From Diphasiastrum complanatum (lineage: Eukaryota; Streptophyta; Lycopodiopsida; Lycopodiales; Lycopodiaceae): a DNA stretch of 64,000 bases. The notes under the pieces are model-generated. The model did no database searches, was not told the DNA's origin, and was given only the letters and a program-made list of their open reading frames with translations. Location of the stretch: contig CM055102.1 in NCBI GenBank assembly GCA_029204225.1, positions 50,571,918-50,635,917 on the forward strand, written 5' to 3'. Numbering within the stretch: position 1 is the first letter of the stretch; the number at the start of each line of letters is the position of its first letter. Of this stretch, positions 10,741-21,642 are shown in pieces. A program made the position numbers and the translations under genes.

Positions 10741-12120
10741 AGATTGATGGTGAGCACTCTTTGGTGGGGTGATGCTAACCAAACTTTTTGTAGATCAGTT
10801 ACTAGCACGTCTTCACATGTCTTCTATAAATATGGTACTTTCATCCCTGCAAAACAACCACATTCTTCTCCTCCTGCTTTTGGCACCCACTCCTATCAGT
10901 GTTGGAAAATAATGCCCATCTTCAGACCCATGCATATGATGGCATGTAGATGCAGATTTCGGTGTTTGGAAAAACACATGTATGCATAAGGTTAGCAATG
11001 TGTCTAACATGATCAAATTGATATATGTGTAGATATATTGTGGTGTATTAAAGTTGGAAGAAGTTTTGAAGCATAACATGAACAATGTTCCTCTTTTCTC
11101 TCTATAAGATCCATTTCACGTACAATCCATGCTTGATAAGGATTTTGCACAAAGGGCAATCAATCTAAGCTATGAATTCTTGCCTATCAAGATTGACTTT
11201 ATGGGAGGCGCATCCCATGATACATCTGATGATAATGATGGTAGAGATGGATCTTCTTTTAGAAATGTCTAGTGTAATTTTTCTCAATATCTTTCATGGA
11301 TTGCAAAATCTAATGAATCAACTTAAATGGATCTAGATAGAGATGGATGCTTTCCTATGATTTGAGAATGTAAATGGGTTTAACATTTGATGACATCCAC
11401 TTATTCGCATATCGCTATACTTGTCCACACAAATATGTTTGCAATATTTCTTTTCCCAATGTTCGCTCTGACTCCCCTTATGCTTCTATATCAACCAAAC
11501 ACATGCTCTTTACAACAAAGCAAAAGCTATGTCTCCTTTTTTTTTTTTCTTTCAAAGATGATATAATGCAAGATTATGGATGTAGTTAGGATGCAATCAA
11601 TCAAGCTTGCAACAAATGTTTCAATCACACCATGTCCTACAATGCATCGGTTGTGGTGGGTACAAATGAAGATGACATTCTTCTTCATATTGTTTACCCA
11701 GAATTGATCTTGTTATAAAGGAATTCATCATGAGCGTCAATCCTAGTTCGTGATCCTTTTTGACATACCCGTATGTTTGAGTATACAATAGGTGGCCAAG
11801 AGAATTTTTTTTTGTCATTTAAAACTATCCAATGGCGATGATTATTGTTTTTTCTCTTCTCTAGTTGCTTGGATTTTTTCTTTCTAGTCATACTCTTTCT
11901 TATAATCATGGCAAAATCTTGATCTTGGAATTAAACTTACTGTTCGACACTTTGATAAATATATATATATAATATAAGAGACAAGGATATCTCTATTTCT
12001 TAGTCATTGTAACTCTGCGACTAGTTGTGCTTTAAGTAGTTCGGCATCTATCAATAAAGAATTGAATTGGGATTATAGACTTGGTCACCTTAATCATGTA
12101 TCAATAGGTATATATATTTA

Positions 12121-12125
<5 letters not shown>
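10741..12125. other. Decayed sequence, no gene recognised
   Basis: Several short ORFs exist but none has recognisable motifs. The stretch probably includes more of the copia relic in unreadable form. It is AT-rich with homopolymer runs. Confidence 0.3.

Positions 12126-12211
<86 letters not shown>
12126..12211. repeat. (TA)n microsatellite
   Basis: About 86 bp are uninterrupted alternating TA. The alternating Tyr-Ile ORFs read through it are artefacts of the repeat. Confidence 0.97.
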
Positions 12212-12215
<4 letters not shown>

Positions 12216-12764
12216 ACTTTTACAAGTAGAGGTGAGGAAGTCCTCCAAATCCAAGGTAGAGCCTCCAAAATGTCCTCCAAGCAACTTGCAAGCTTCAAGA
12301 TGCTCCCCAACTCCAAGCTAGGATACCTCCACCTACAAGTAAGAATCTGCAAGCTTCCAAGGATCTCTTCTCCACCTGTGTCTCTACTCTTTAAACACAA
12401 AGATAGATAACAAGTTGGCCTGAAGTATTCACCACCCAACCATAGCTAGATCCAAGCTCCAAGCAAGACCTATCTAGCACCCCCTTGCTAACCATAAACA
12501 AATCACAAGCATACCACAACTATAGCATACTCAAGATCCAAACCCTACTTATGTCCAATACCATAAGCAAGATCCAGCCCTAAGCATACTACACACAAGA
12601 AAGTATTCTACACACTAGTAGCAACACGAGCATAAGCAGAGCAAGCAAGAGAGATCTCTCCTCCCCCCAATAAGCGCCCTACTAGCCTTATATAGATGGC
12701 TCATGGACCCCTCCAGTGCACTATGGAGCTCCATGCCCATCCAATGAGAGAGAGAGAAGCCTAG

Positions 12765-12766
<2 letters not shown>
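12212..12766. other. Spacer between microsatellites
   Basis: The stretch is rich in AAGCTTCCAAG, CTCCAAG and CAAGCA-type phrases, suggesting an old repeat. No coding function is supported. Confidence 0.3.

Positions 12767-12835
<69 letters not shown>
12767..12835. repeat. (CA)n then (TA)n microsatellite
   Basis: Alternating AC from about 12767 to 12820 passes directly into alternating AT to about 12835. Confidence 0.97.
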
Positions 12836-14349
12836 ATGTCTTTTAAATTTATCGACAATGGAAGATGAATTCTATATTTTTTTAATAGATGTATACACCT
12901 TAGTGATGACCAATGAGTCCAACTTTGATTCAACTTGGCCTTTCATTTCCTATTTGGTTTTGGTTGTGACCTTTTAGGTAGTTTGTTAGATTTGTTAGGT
13001 AGTATAGGTGATGATGTTGGAATGTAGAGATGTTTTAAGACGGTGACATATATGATACATACGATTCTATTAAAAATTTCATCTTTGGCTAGTAGAAGTC
13101 TTTTCGCAAGTCCTACTTATGCCAAAACACAAAACTTCGCGCTTAATTGTACCATCATGTAGCACATATGTATTTCCATCTATCCAAGGTCCATTTTTTA
13201 TGAAAATGTTTGTTGTTGCACATTTATTATACATGTTTCTAGTTCCTGCCATAAATGACTGACATATGATTAAATCTTACAAGGTCATTTTAATAAAAGG
13301 TAAAGAGTGCTACAAATTTTATAAAGGAAATTTGATTAATCTCCTATTTGCTAAAGAGGATCAACCACTTGATTAGTAGCTTAATATACCAGACCTTATA
13401 ATGAATTCCCACATGGCCTTACGATCTCTTATATCAAATCAATTGCAAAGATATTTTAGAGGGTGATGACCAATACACAACATAAACTTCATGAATAAAC
13501 ATAATATTGTCAAATTTTAAGCATAATGTTTGAGAATAATTTAATATGTTATGTTTGAAACCCACTAATTTTTCCATCTACTTTACAACGCACAGTTTAT
13601 CTGAATCCGCAATCACTAAAATGGGATTGAAACAGTTAAATCTTTGAGAGCTCGAAAGCTTTCATCTAGCTATGTTCATTACAATAGTACTAGGCCTTCC
13701 TTCATACTTCTCACCATGTATAGAAGCGAATGGAAGGTGAAAATTAGGCCCATCAAGTGGACTATTCTTGGCACCCATGGTCAAGGCCTAGTCAGTTGGG
13801 ATTACCCCGAGACGTAACATCTTAGCAAATACTGCTCAAGGATGAAATAACCATTCAAATCTATGCAGTATATCGTATATACAATTATAGATCATTCTAC
13901 ACATAAAATTGCATGCAATCACAAGTAATTCCTTCAGATACCAAAGGGCCATTTTAACAATGCACTCTACAAAAGGGTCGAAAGACTTTATGGCCAAGCA
14001 ATTCTCATAGTTGTTTTTTAATGACTTGTAGCGTTTATCGACTACAAATATGGTGTTTGGTGCATTGAACTCTGGCCATAATTTCTATACCTCCCGTAGG
14101 TTCTTCAAAAAAATCGGCACCCTTCACGAATCTTCACTGATGTAAGGAACTTCCTTGAAGTCTTTAAGCCACACCTCACACTTATTTTGGGCAAAAATAT
14201 TTGCAGAAACAAAAGGTAAATATCAGACATTACCAGAAACTACCCAAACTTAAGGAGCATATAAACAGTACCAAATTGATACCAAAACAGAGGCAATAGG
14301 TACTAAACATTACAAACTGATATCCAAAATAGCTCGTAAAAGTTTTCGC
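12836..14349. other. No gene recognised
   Basis: This AT-rich sequence has no ORF above background and no motif I can assign. Confidence 0.3.
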
Positions 14350-14445
14350 TTGGTGTCAAAATAGTACCAAACAGTACCAAAATTGAGGCAGTTGGTGTTG
14401 GTGTCAAAATAGTACCAAACAGTACCAAAATTGAGGCAGTTGGTA
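14350..14445. repeat. 48-bp tandem duplication
   Basis: A 48-bp unit beginning TTGGTGTCAAAATAGTACC occurs twice, at 14350 and 14398, nearly perfectly. Looser ACCAAAACAG/GTACCAAA phrases continue on both sides (about 14270-14530), so this is the best-preserved part of an older array. Confidence 0.85.
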
Positions 14446-15448
14446 CTAACATAGCACGAAATAACTAGTAGAAAGTCTCAAATAGTCTTGGGTTGGTACT
14501 GACATAGTTTCAAAAAGTACCAAAAAAGATTGATAATTTATTTTGCGGGTGGTGCTGGTTTCATTGTGCTGGATTGTTGAATACATTGTTGTTAGTTAAT
14601 TGAGCTCATATGCTTTAACAATCTTGACATTGTTGTTGACAATGTGATAGCAAGTGTTAATGTGAAAAATTTTGAGCTACCTTTGAAAAAACTTTGTTCC
14701 ATTTCTTCATGGAAGTAGGTCTGCAATATTTTCATGACCTTCAGATATCTCATGCTACTTTATATAATGATGTGCACTCTCGCTTCAGCTAGTTTCTTCA
14801 AAAACATCCTAGCCCGGGCCTCAGAAAACAATAGCAGATATCATGCACTTGAATTATGTTTCTTTTAAAGAATCTTACAAATGGGCCATCCGGTTTTGTT
14901 TTGTAAGTGTTCAACAACACCCCATTTACATTGAGGAAGACCAATCTACTGGCCCTAGCTAGAATGTCTTTAGTGTCAAGGGGACCTAGTCATTGTTGGA
15001 GTCTCATCTTTTCACCAAGGGGTGGGTGCTACAAACACATAAGAACAAGAAAATGACATCACCATAATCCAATTCACATTGAGGAATAGAAAAAACAAGT
15101 GCCTTGTTTCTCTTTTAATGTCTTCTTAACATTGCAGATAGTGGTGATACTGATCACTCGGTAAATTTGGTCACACTTCATGACACAATAGGTAACATTA
15201 TTCTACACTAAGTGCAATAGAGTGTGCATGTGTTACATCTTGCATGCACGAGTTTTAATGTTATTGGGTTTGGGCGCCTATCTTTTTAAGGGGATAGAAC
15301 TCTGATAACAAAGTATCGTCACACAAATCTTCACTTGTCTCAGATTCAAAAGTGTGCAAAGTTACATCCTTTTCTACCCTAGCCTTCTCCCTCATTTTTT
15401 TCTCTTTTTGAGGCCCTTTAGCTTTATCAGGCCCTTTAGCTTCATCAC
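14446..15448. other. No gene recognised
   Basis: No supported feature is present apart from the fading edge of the 48-bp repeat. An ORF on the minus strand at 15261-15482 reads Lys/Glu-rich (DEAKGPDKAKGPQKEKK) because of a short GGCCCTTTAGCTT duplication. I do not consider it a demonstrated gene. Confidence 0.3.
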
Positions 15449-15688
15449 TTGCCCCTTCATTTTTCACATCTACCACATGCACCTCCTCCTGCTCTTCCTC
15501 CTCCTATTGGTCATGCTCTGTCTGGTGGTCCTGTTGGTCCTATTGTGCATGGTCTTGCTGCTCTTCCTCATGGTCCTGCTCTAGCTGGTGGTCCTACTCT
15601 TCATGGTGGTATTGTTGGTCCGGTTCTTGGTGCTCCTATTGGTCCCGCTCTTCCTCCTTATCTTCATCAAGCTCGTCTATGTCAATAG
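15449..15688 (+). other. Short-repeat ORF, Gly/Pro-rich
   Basis: Imperfect repeats of GGTCCT, CATGGTC and GCTCTTCCTC encode, in one frame, a run such as GGPVGPIVHG and GAPIGPALPP. The periodic composition explains why frames stay open. It resembles a fragment of a Gly/Pro-rich structural protein but has no supporting start or context. Confidence 0.3.
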
Positions 15689-16129
15689 TGATTTTTGCCT
15701 TGCCTGCAAAAGAATCTTCCCTCCTGCCCTCTTCATTCTGATCGTGGTTCAACTATATTTTGGTATGTATGATAGAAGAAACTTGGTGTTTTAGCACCAA
15801 AAGGTGAAGTTTTTGCTGGTGAGCCGCTGATTGATGTGATGAGAGTAGGACTGGATCAATACGCAGTAGTATGATGAAATGGAGTGGATTGGAAGTCATG
15901 TGCATAAAAAATCGCTAGAATCGGATGTCTGATAATTTTTGTTGCAAACTTCATAAAACCATCATAATTACAAATGAAATAATAATTCAAGAGAACAAAT
16001 GATTTTTGAAACTCGAAATCCCATTGAAATACAAAATAGCTTAAATTATATTTGTACATTCTTTTTTTTTAAAGTATATCTTGTAAGGAAATTTCACTAA
16101 TGCCTCTCAATTCAGAACTTGACATATTC
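15689..16129. other. Possible left flank of the 16-31 kb element
   Basis: Sequence 3' of the minus-strand putative transposase gene. No terminal inverted repeat matching the right flank near 30.6-31.4 kb was found by eye. Confidence 0.3.
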
Positions 16130-16570
16130 TCAACACTCGTTTTCAGCTGATGAAGTGGAAAACCCGTCTTCTTCATCAGAGTCAACTGGCATGTCTTCCT
16201 CAGAATCCGCATCTAATGTTGACAAAAAACCTTGTAAATTAGCTTTTCTCTGTTGATGACGAGTGGAGGATGATGGTTTTTCAAGTAATCCAAGTCTTTT
16301 TCTCAATATAGATATTGTTGACTTTCGTAGATGATTGGTCATTGTTAATTCAAAATTAAATGCCAAAACATCTCCATCCTGTAGATTCAAATCGTCGACT
16401 CTTGGTTGATTTTTTGGCAATCTCTTTCTCTTGCCCTTTGGATCTACTTGCAACATTTCGAGTTCGTACATTCTAAAAAAAACATTCGTTAAAGTGGTGT
16501 GCAACCAATGGACACGTAGTACTTTTGTTTGATTGCTATTTTGAATAAAACCAAGTACTTTGGCAATCAT
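16130..16570 (-). pseudogene. 3' part of DUF7869-like putative transposase gene
   Basis: This minus-strand segment starts in frame at IAKVLGFIQN, continues VLRVHWLHTT, then a basic stretch (KGKRKRLPKNQ) and an acidic Ser-rich tail (DADSEEDMPVDSDEEDG), and ends at a stop at 16130-16132. It continues the C-terminal domain broken off at 23116 (GSLVALLASENNEGHPF). Together they give a G-x-x-V-A-x-L...HPF...AKV...VHW pattern that I associate with the C-terminus of DUF7869-type eukaryotic proteins. The gypsy fragment 16571-23115 separates the two parts. The joining is inference, but the match of frame and motif order is good. Confidence 0.6.
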
Positions 16571-17063
16571 CACTTTATAGGCATAGGTTCCCCATTTCGT
16601 GGCAAATACTATCTTGTGCTGGTCCTGAGAGGCTATCTTCACCTGTTTGTAGCCGCTGAAGCCGTCTAAAAAATTGTAGGCCTTGGCGCCGCCTACTCTA
16701 TTGAGGACACTTTTCGTAAATAATAAAGAAAAATGATCTTTTTTGGTGACTGCATTTAGCGCCTTCAGATTCACACAAATCTGCATTTTGCCATTCTTCT
16801 TGGGTACTATAACTATCGGTGATACCCATTCTGTGTGCTCGATTTCATAGATGAAATCTGCATCCATCAGCTTTTGCAACTCCTGCTTGATCAGCTCAAT
16901 ATAATTCAGGTTGCAGCAGTAATAACGGCTTACCTTGGGGACTGCTCTGTCCACCAAGGGTATGGTGTGTTGGACTACTGTTGGTGGAATGCCCTTCAGG
17001 TCACTGTAACTCCAGGAAAAACAGTCTTTATATTCCACCAACAACAATCGTAGTCTCTTGAAC
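16571..17063 (-). pseudogene. Gypsy A reverse transcriptase, N-terminal part
   Basis: The frame reads EYKDCFSWSYSDLKGIPP, IPLVD, DADFIYEIEHTEWVSPIVIV, PKKNGKMQICVN, LNAVTKKDHF and FLDGFSGYKQ. These are Ty3/gypsy RT motifs before the catalytic Y/F-x-D-D, which is absent because the fragment ends first. It is interrupted on its 5' side by insertion of the copia-type element at 17064; the frame resumes at 21643. Confidence 0.85.
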
Positions 17064-17764
17064 TGTGAAGAATTGCCAAAAATTGGCAAATCTAGCTTGA
17101 TCAAAAACCATGTAGAATAGTGTAAATTGTGTACACAAGTGGGTCCCACACATGTGAGGCCATGATGCCACATGGGAAACCCATCCTAATGTAGGTTAGG
17201 TCAAGTCAAGAGAGTTGGTCATGTCTATTTGGTGGTCATCCCTACTTTATAGGACCTACACCTAAGTTTAAGGTGAAAATTTGACCAACTACCTACCTAC
17301 CAAGCATAACTCTAGGAAATAGACTAGGGTTTCATTTTAGGTCAAGGAGAGTGAGTTAACTTCCTTATTACATGCTGGAAATCCACCTAACTTCAAGAAG
17401 GAAGTCGAATTTGCTATGTATTCCCTCTCTCCATAGTGAGAAGATAGAAAATTTTTGGAGCTCATTGGCAATCTCAAGCTAGTTCACTATGTACATTGAG
17501 TTTTTGTGATCCAAATGAAACCAAATCAATTTCTACTTGTTTCTCAGGTTGAAGGCCATACTACAACCTGTATTACACACGTGTGGGCTCGGATTTCAAT
17601 GTTGATCAATGCTTTTGATTGCTAATGCTTGTTGTTTGTCAAACTGCCAATCTAGATCAACTTTTTTGTGTCTAGTTTTTTGATAGATTATTAAGCAAGC
17701 ATCCAATCACTCTTGTGGATCTTTTGTAGATCCATTTATGGTCCTAAAGTACAGTACTTTCACA
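17064..17764 (+). repeat. 5' LTR of copia-type element
   Basis: This 701-bp copy starts TGTGAAGAATTGCC and ends TTTCACA, next to the primer-binding site. It contains the palindrome CACACGTGTG near 17576. Confidence 0.95.
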
Positions 17765-18200
17765 TGGTATCAGAGCCAAGTACAAGAGCATAAGCCATTG
17801 ATCTAATGCAAATCCATTTTTAACAAGTTTTGGTGCTAAAAACTAGTCTTGAGAGGGCAAGCTAGAATCTTGATTTTGGTGAGGAGATTTGATCCCAAAC
17901 TTGGTAGGGGTCCAAATCCATACTGTCCACATGTGTGGGCACCTCTGAACCTGCATTTAATGCATGGTATTTATTTGATCCAAAAAAATTCAATTTGTGA
18001 GCTATTGGTGTAATTTTTGGCGGAGATCCTAGGATAATCTACCAAGATCATTTGCCATTGATTAGATTTGAATTTGTTTCATGGAATCTAATTAATCTAG
18101 GCTGAGTTCAAGTCCTATTAAGGTTAAAAACAGGTCTTGAAAGTACACCAAGAAGGAAGAAAGAGATTAAGTCATTTTTTTGTCCAAAAATAGCCAAAAT

Positions 18201-18548
18201 TGGCAAGATTTGATTGTAAGTAGATTTCACATCATCTTATCTTCATTCCAACTTTGTGAGGGAGTGCTAGAACTGAGATTATAAGTCCATTTTTTGGATT
18301 AGAAATCTAATTTGAGTGAGAAACTACAAGAGAGAGACCTTAGTGAGTTTCTAGAGACAATCAAATCCATTTCTTGGCAAGATTTGTTTGAAAGTAGTTT
18401 TCACTTCATCTTATCTTCATTCCAACTTTGTGAGGGAGTGATAGAACTGTGATTATAAGTCCATTTGTTGGATTAGAAATCAAATTTGAGTGAAACACTG
18501 CAAGTGTGATACCTTTGTGAGTTTCAAGTCAATCAAATCTATTTCTTG
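18201..18548 (+). repeat. 173-bp tandem duplication in the copia leader
   Basis: Two units beginning TGGCAAGATTTG (18201 and 18374) lie between the primer site and the Gag start. They share CTTATCTTCATTCCAACTTT, GAGGGAGTG and ATTATAAGTCCATTT with scattered changes. Repeated leaders are also seen in the related element at 50.0-55.6 kb. Confidence 0.85.
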
Positions 18549-18569
18549 TTTGTAGAAGTCACTAGTGAG

Positions 18570-20492
18570 ATGGGATCTGCTGGAGCATACCTTCTAGAAG
18601 CTAGTGAGAGGTTGAATTCTACAAATTATGCTATTTGGAAGGCTAGAATGGAGTCACTATTGGTGCTCCAAGACCTTTATGAGTTCTTGATTGAAGATGA
18701 AGATGAACCTCTAGGTGCACAGGAGTTAGCTAGATACAAGAAGAGATCTAGGCTTGCACTTCATTGTGTGAAGATGAATGTGAGCAATGATTTGTTGAGA
18801 GAAGTATCAGCTTGTACTAATGCTAAAGAGGCTTGGGAGTCTTTAAAGTCAATCTATGAGTCTAGCAACACTTCTAGAGTTCTTATGCTTAGAAATCAAA
18901 TTTTGCAAAGCATGAGGAGAAGTGAGGAGAGTGCACAAGATTATGTACTCAGAATCAAGTCTCTAAATAGGGAGTTGGCTTCCATTGGACAGAAGATTCA
19001 TGATGGAGAGCTTGTACAAATTGTCCTTAATGGTCTAGGAGATGACTTTGCAAATTTGCTCCAAAGTTTTGCCATCCAAGACACTTTGCCAACTATAAAA
19101 AAACTTCACAGTGTATTAGTGGCTGAAGAGTGTAGGATGCTCCATGCAAAATCTAGGATGAGTTCCTTGTCATTGCAGGATGGTGATGAGAAAGCCAATT
19201 TCTCATTCAAGGGCAAAAAGAAGACCAATGGAAAGAAGAAGCATCCAAAGGAGGCCAAAGAAGAGGATGATGCATCAAGCTCAAAGGACAAGTCAAAGCA
19301 AAAATGCTTCTTTTGTGGAAAGAAGGGGCATTATGCATCTGAATGCTACAAGAGGCTAAGAGCACAAGTGGAGGAGGACAAACAAGGAAACCTTGCAAAG
19401 GAGGAGGAGGAGTATGAAGTAGATGTATTCTTGATGGCATCTACATCCTCACCAACAAGCAATAGCAATTCAAGAGACAATTGGTGGATTGACAGTGGGG
19501 CTAGCTCCCACATGTCTTGTGAAAAGGACTTTTTCTCAACCTTACACTCATTCAATGATGCTAAAAAGTTTGTCTTTACTGCAAATGATGAAGAGTGTAG
19601 GATAGATGGTGTTGGCACCATATCTTTGTGTGTAGAATCCTCAAAATGCATGGATCTAGAAAATGTCCTTTATGTACCATCAATCACCAAGAATATGCTT
19701 AGTGTTGGTCTACTCTTAGAAAGTGGTTTGGATGTCCACTTTAAGCATGGTGTTTGCTTCATCTTGAAGAATGATGTTTGCATTGCAAAGGGATTTAAAC
19801 ATGGAAGATTGTTTAAGTTGGAAGCTAGTGTTGCTTTTGAAAGAATGAGCTTGGCAAAGGAGGAGATCACTCAAGAGGAGATCTTGGCAAAGTGTGATTT
19901 TGCTTGCATTGAGGAGGAGCATCAAAAGGAGGAAGATCTTGAGGATCAGCCTCAAAGCATGAGAGTTCCAAGGGAGTCCTCAATGACAATGGCCGAGTCA
20001 TCAAATTGCATGCAAATTGTCCATTCAAGTGTGCATCTTGCAAGGGTGGTGAGCATTGGAGAGTCTACTATCTTTGAATACTTTTTGGAAAGTAGTAGTA
20101 GACATGAGGTGACTTGTTTCTTATCTTTAAGATCCATGGTGTTTATTACTTTGTATGACAAGACAATGAAATGGGATGCTTTGAAATCTACATTTGTTGT
20201 TGATAAAGCAATTTCATTGGATAACTATTTTTGTAATAGTTTGAATAGAGTCATAAGAGATGAAACATCATTTTTTTTGGAAATCTTTGTGTCCACATGC
20301 TTTGTGCATGATCATTCCAATGTAAGGACCAAAGATTATCCTATTTCAATGATAGGAATAATGGTAGTGTTTTGCTCTTCAAGTAGAGATTGTAGAATCT
20401 ACTTGTTTTCAGCCAAAGAATTTGTCAATGGTGGAAATGTGATCTTTCAAGAGTGGAAGATTTGTAAACTTGAAGAAGCACCTTTGGATTAA
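18570..20492 (+). CDS. Gag-protease polyprotein with unknown C-terminal extension
   Basis: Translation probably starts at the ATG at 18570 (MGSAGAYLLEAS); the open frame upstream to 18546 has no ATG. Residues 1-200 are a copia Gag (ERLNSTNYAIWKARMESLL, EAWESLKSIYE). A zinc knuckle CFFCGKKGHYASEC (CX2CX4HX4C) lies near residue 246. An aspartic protease site WWIDSGASSHM lies near residue 304, followed by the usual LENVLYVPSITKNMLSV. Where GAG-pre-integrase should follow, the protein instead continues for about 200 residues of Glu-rich and then hydrophobic sequence that I do not recognise. A second short frame (20517-20726) lies downstream. The protein is intact, and the protease keeps D-S-G. 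Confidence 0.9.
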   Translation: MGSAGAYLLEASERLNSTNYAIWKARMESLLVLQDLYEFLIEDEDEPLGAQELARYKKRSRLALHCVKMNVSNDLLREVSACTNAKEAWESLKSIYESSNTSRVLMLRNQILQSMRRSEESAQDYVLRIKSLNRELASIGQKIHDGELVQIVLNGLGDDFANLLQSFAIQDTLPTIKKLHSVLVAEECRMLHAKSRMSSLSLQDGDEKANFSFKGKKKTNGKKKHPKEAKEEDDASSSKDKSKQKCFFCGKKGHYASECYKRLRAQVEEDKQGNLAKEEEEYEVDVFLMASTSSPTSNSNSRDNWWIDSGASSHMSCEKDFFSTLHSFNDAKKFVFTANDEECRIDGVGTISLCVESSKCMDLENVLYVPSITKNMLSVGLLLESGLDVHFKHGVCFILKNDVCIAKGFKHGRLFKLEASVAFERMSLAKEEITQEEILAKCDFACIEEEHQKEEDLEDQPQSMRVPRESSMTMAESSNCMQIVHSSVHLARVVSIGESTIFEYFLESSSRHEVTCFLSLRSMVFITLYDKTMKWDALKSTFVVDKAISLDNYFCNSLNRVIRDETSFFLEIFVSTCFVHDHSNVRTKDYPISMIGIMVVFCSSSRDCRIYLFSAKEFVNGGNVIFQEWKICKLEEAPLD

Positions 20493-20936
20493 CACCTTAT
20501 TCAATTCATTGATGGTTTGGAGTCAAGTCAAGTGGAGGAGCAAGCTCAAGACCCAAGGACTCCAAGAAGAATCTTGAGTATCAAGATGGAGCCATCAAGG
20601 TTCAATCATATGGATCAAGCAAGACAAGTTGTCTTTGGCAACATTATTTATGCACTTAATATTTTAATTGATGTATCTTCAAGTGCACAAAATGCCTTGG
20701 AATCCATGGCTTGGCATGATGTTTAGTTTTGAAGTGTGCTACATGTATATAGATACATTTATGGAACATCTTGTAAGGGATCCTCTAAGAGGTGGTGAAA
20801 GATCCTTCATGGACATCATTCTCTATTGGAGTCTCAAAAGTTCCTTCTTTGTAGCTGGATTTTTTAGACACTTCTAAAAGCTTTCATTGATCTATCAAGA
20901 GAGTTGTAAATAGATCAAGCTAAATTTGAGGAGGAG

Positions 20937-21637
20937 TGTGAAGAATTGCCAAAAATTGGCAAATCTAGCTTGATCAAAAACCATGTAGAATAGTGTAAAT
21001 TGTGTACACAAGTGGGTCCCACACATGTGAGGCCATGATGCCACATGGGAAACCCATCCTAATGTAGGTTAGGTCAAGTCAAGAGAGTTGGTCATGTCTA
21101 TTTGGTGGTCATCCCTACTTTATAGGACCTACACCTAAGTTTAAGGTGAAAATTTGACCAACTAGCTACCTACCAAGCATAACTCTAGGAAATAGACTAG
21201 GGTTTCATTTTAGGTCAAGGAGAGTGAGTTAACTTCCTTATTACATGCTGGAAATCCACCTAACTTCAAGAAGGAAGTCGAATTTGCTATGTATTCCCTC
21301 TCTCCATAGTGAGAAGATAGAAAATTTTTGGAGCTCATTGGCAATCTCAAGCTAGTTCACTATGTGCATTGAGTTTTTGTGATCCAAATGAAACCAAATC
21401 AATTTCTACTTGTTTCTCAGGTTGAAGGCCGTACTACAGCCTGTATTACACACGTGTGGGCTCGGATTTCAATGTTGATCAATGCTTTTGATTGGTAATG
21501 CTTGTTGTTTGTCAAACTGCCAATCTAGATCAACTTTTTTGTGTCTAATTTTTTGATAGATTGTTAAGCAAGCATCCAATTACTCTTGTGGATCTTTTGT
21601 AGATCCATCTATGGTCCTAAAGTACAGTACTTTCACG
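20937..21637 (+). repeat. 3' LTR of copia-type element
   Basis: This 701-bp partner of 17064-17764 is preceded by a purine-rich tract. The terminal base pair is CG instead of CA. Confidence 0.95.
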
Positions 21638-21642
21638 TGAAC

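Larger units (their letters stand above)
17064..21637 (+). mobile_element. Complete non-autonomous Ty1/copia-type element
   Basis: The element is flanked by the 5-bp duplication TGAAC (17059-17063 and 21638-21642). Two 701-bp LTRs (17064-17764 and 20937-21637) begin TGTGAAG and end CACA or CACG; by eye they differ at about 10 positions (about 1.4%). The primer site TGGTATCAGAGCC (17765-17777) matches the usual copia initiator-Met-tRNA site. A polypurine tract ending GAGGAGGAG precedes the 3' LTR. The interior encodes Gag and protease but no integrase or complete RT/RNase H, so it depends on enzymes in trans. A short remnant near 20790-20840 (GGERSFMDIILYWSL) resembles the RT/RNase H boundary of the copia at 45.2 kb, suggesting origin by internal deletion. 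Confidence 0.95.

Noticed and set aside
12090-12439. ORFs rich in Tyr-Ile across the TA microsatellite
   Set aside because: They are translations of alternating TA and have no other coding evidence.
12615-12933. ORFs rich in Cys-Val across the CA microsatellite
   Set aside because: Translation of a dinucleotide repeat only.
15261-15482. Lys/Glu-rich minus-strand ORF next to a Gly/Pro-rich plus-strand ORF
   Set aside because: Both depend on short internal DNA repeats, and neither has gene context.
19106-20161. Several minus-strand ORFs opposite the Gag-protease gene
   Set aside because: They are shadows of the plus-strand coding frame.
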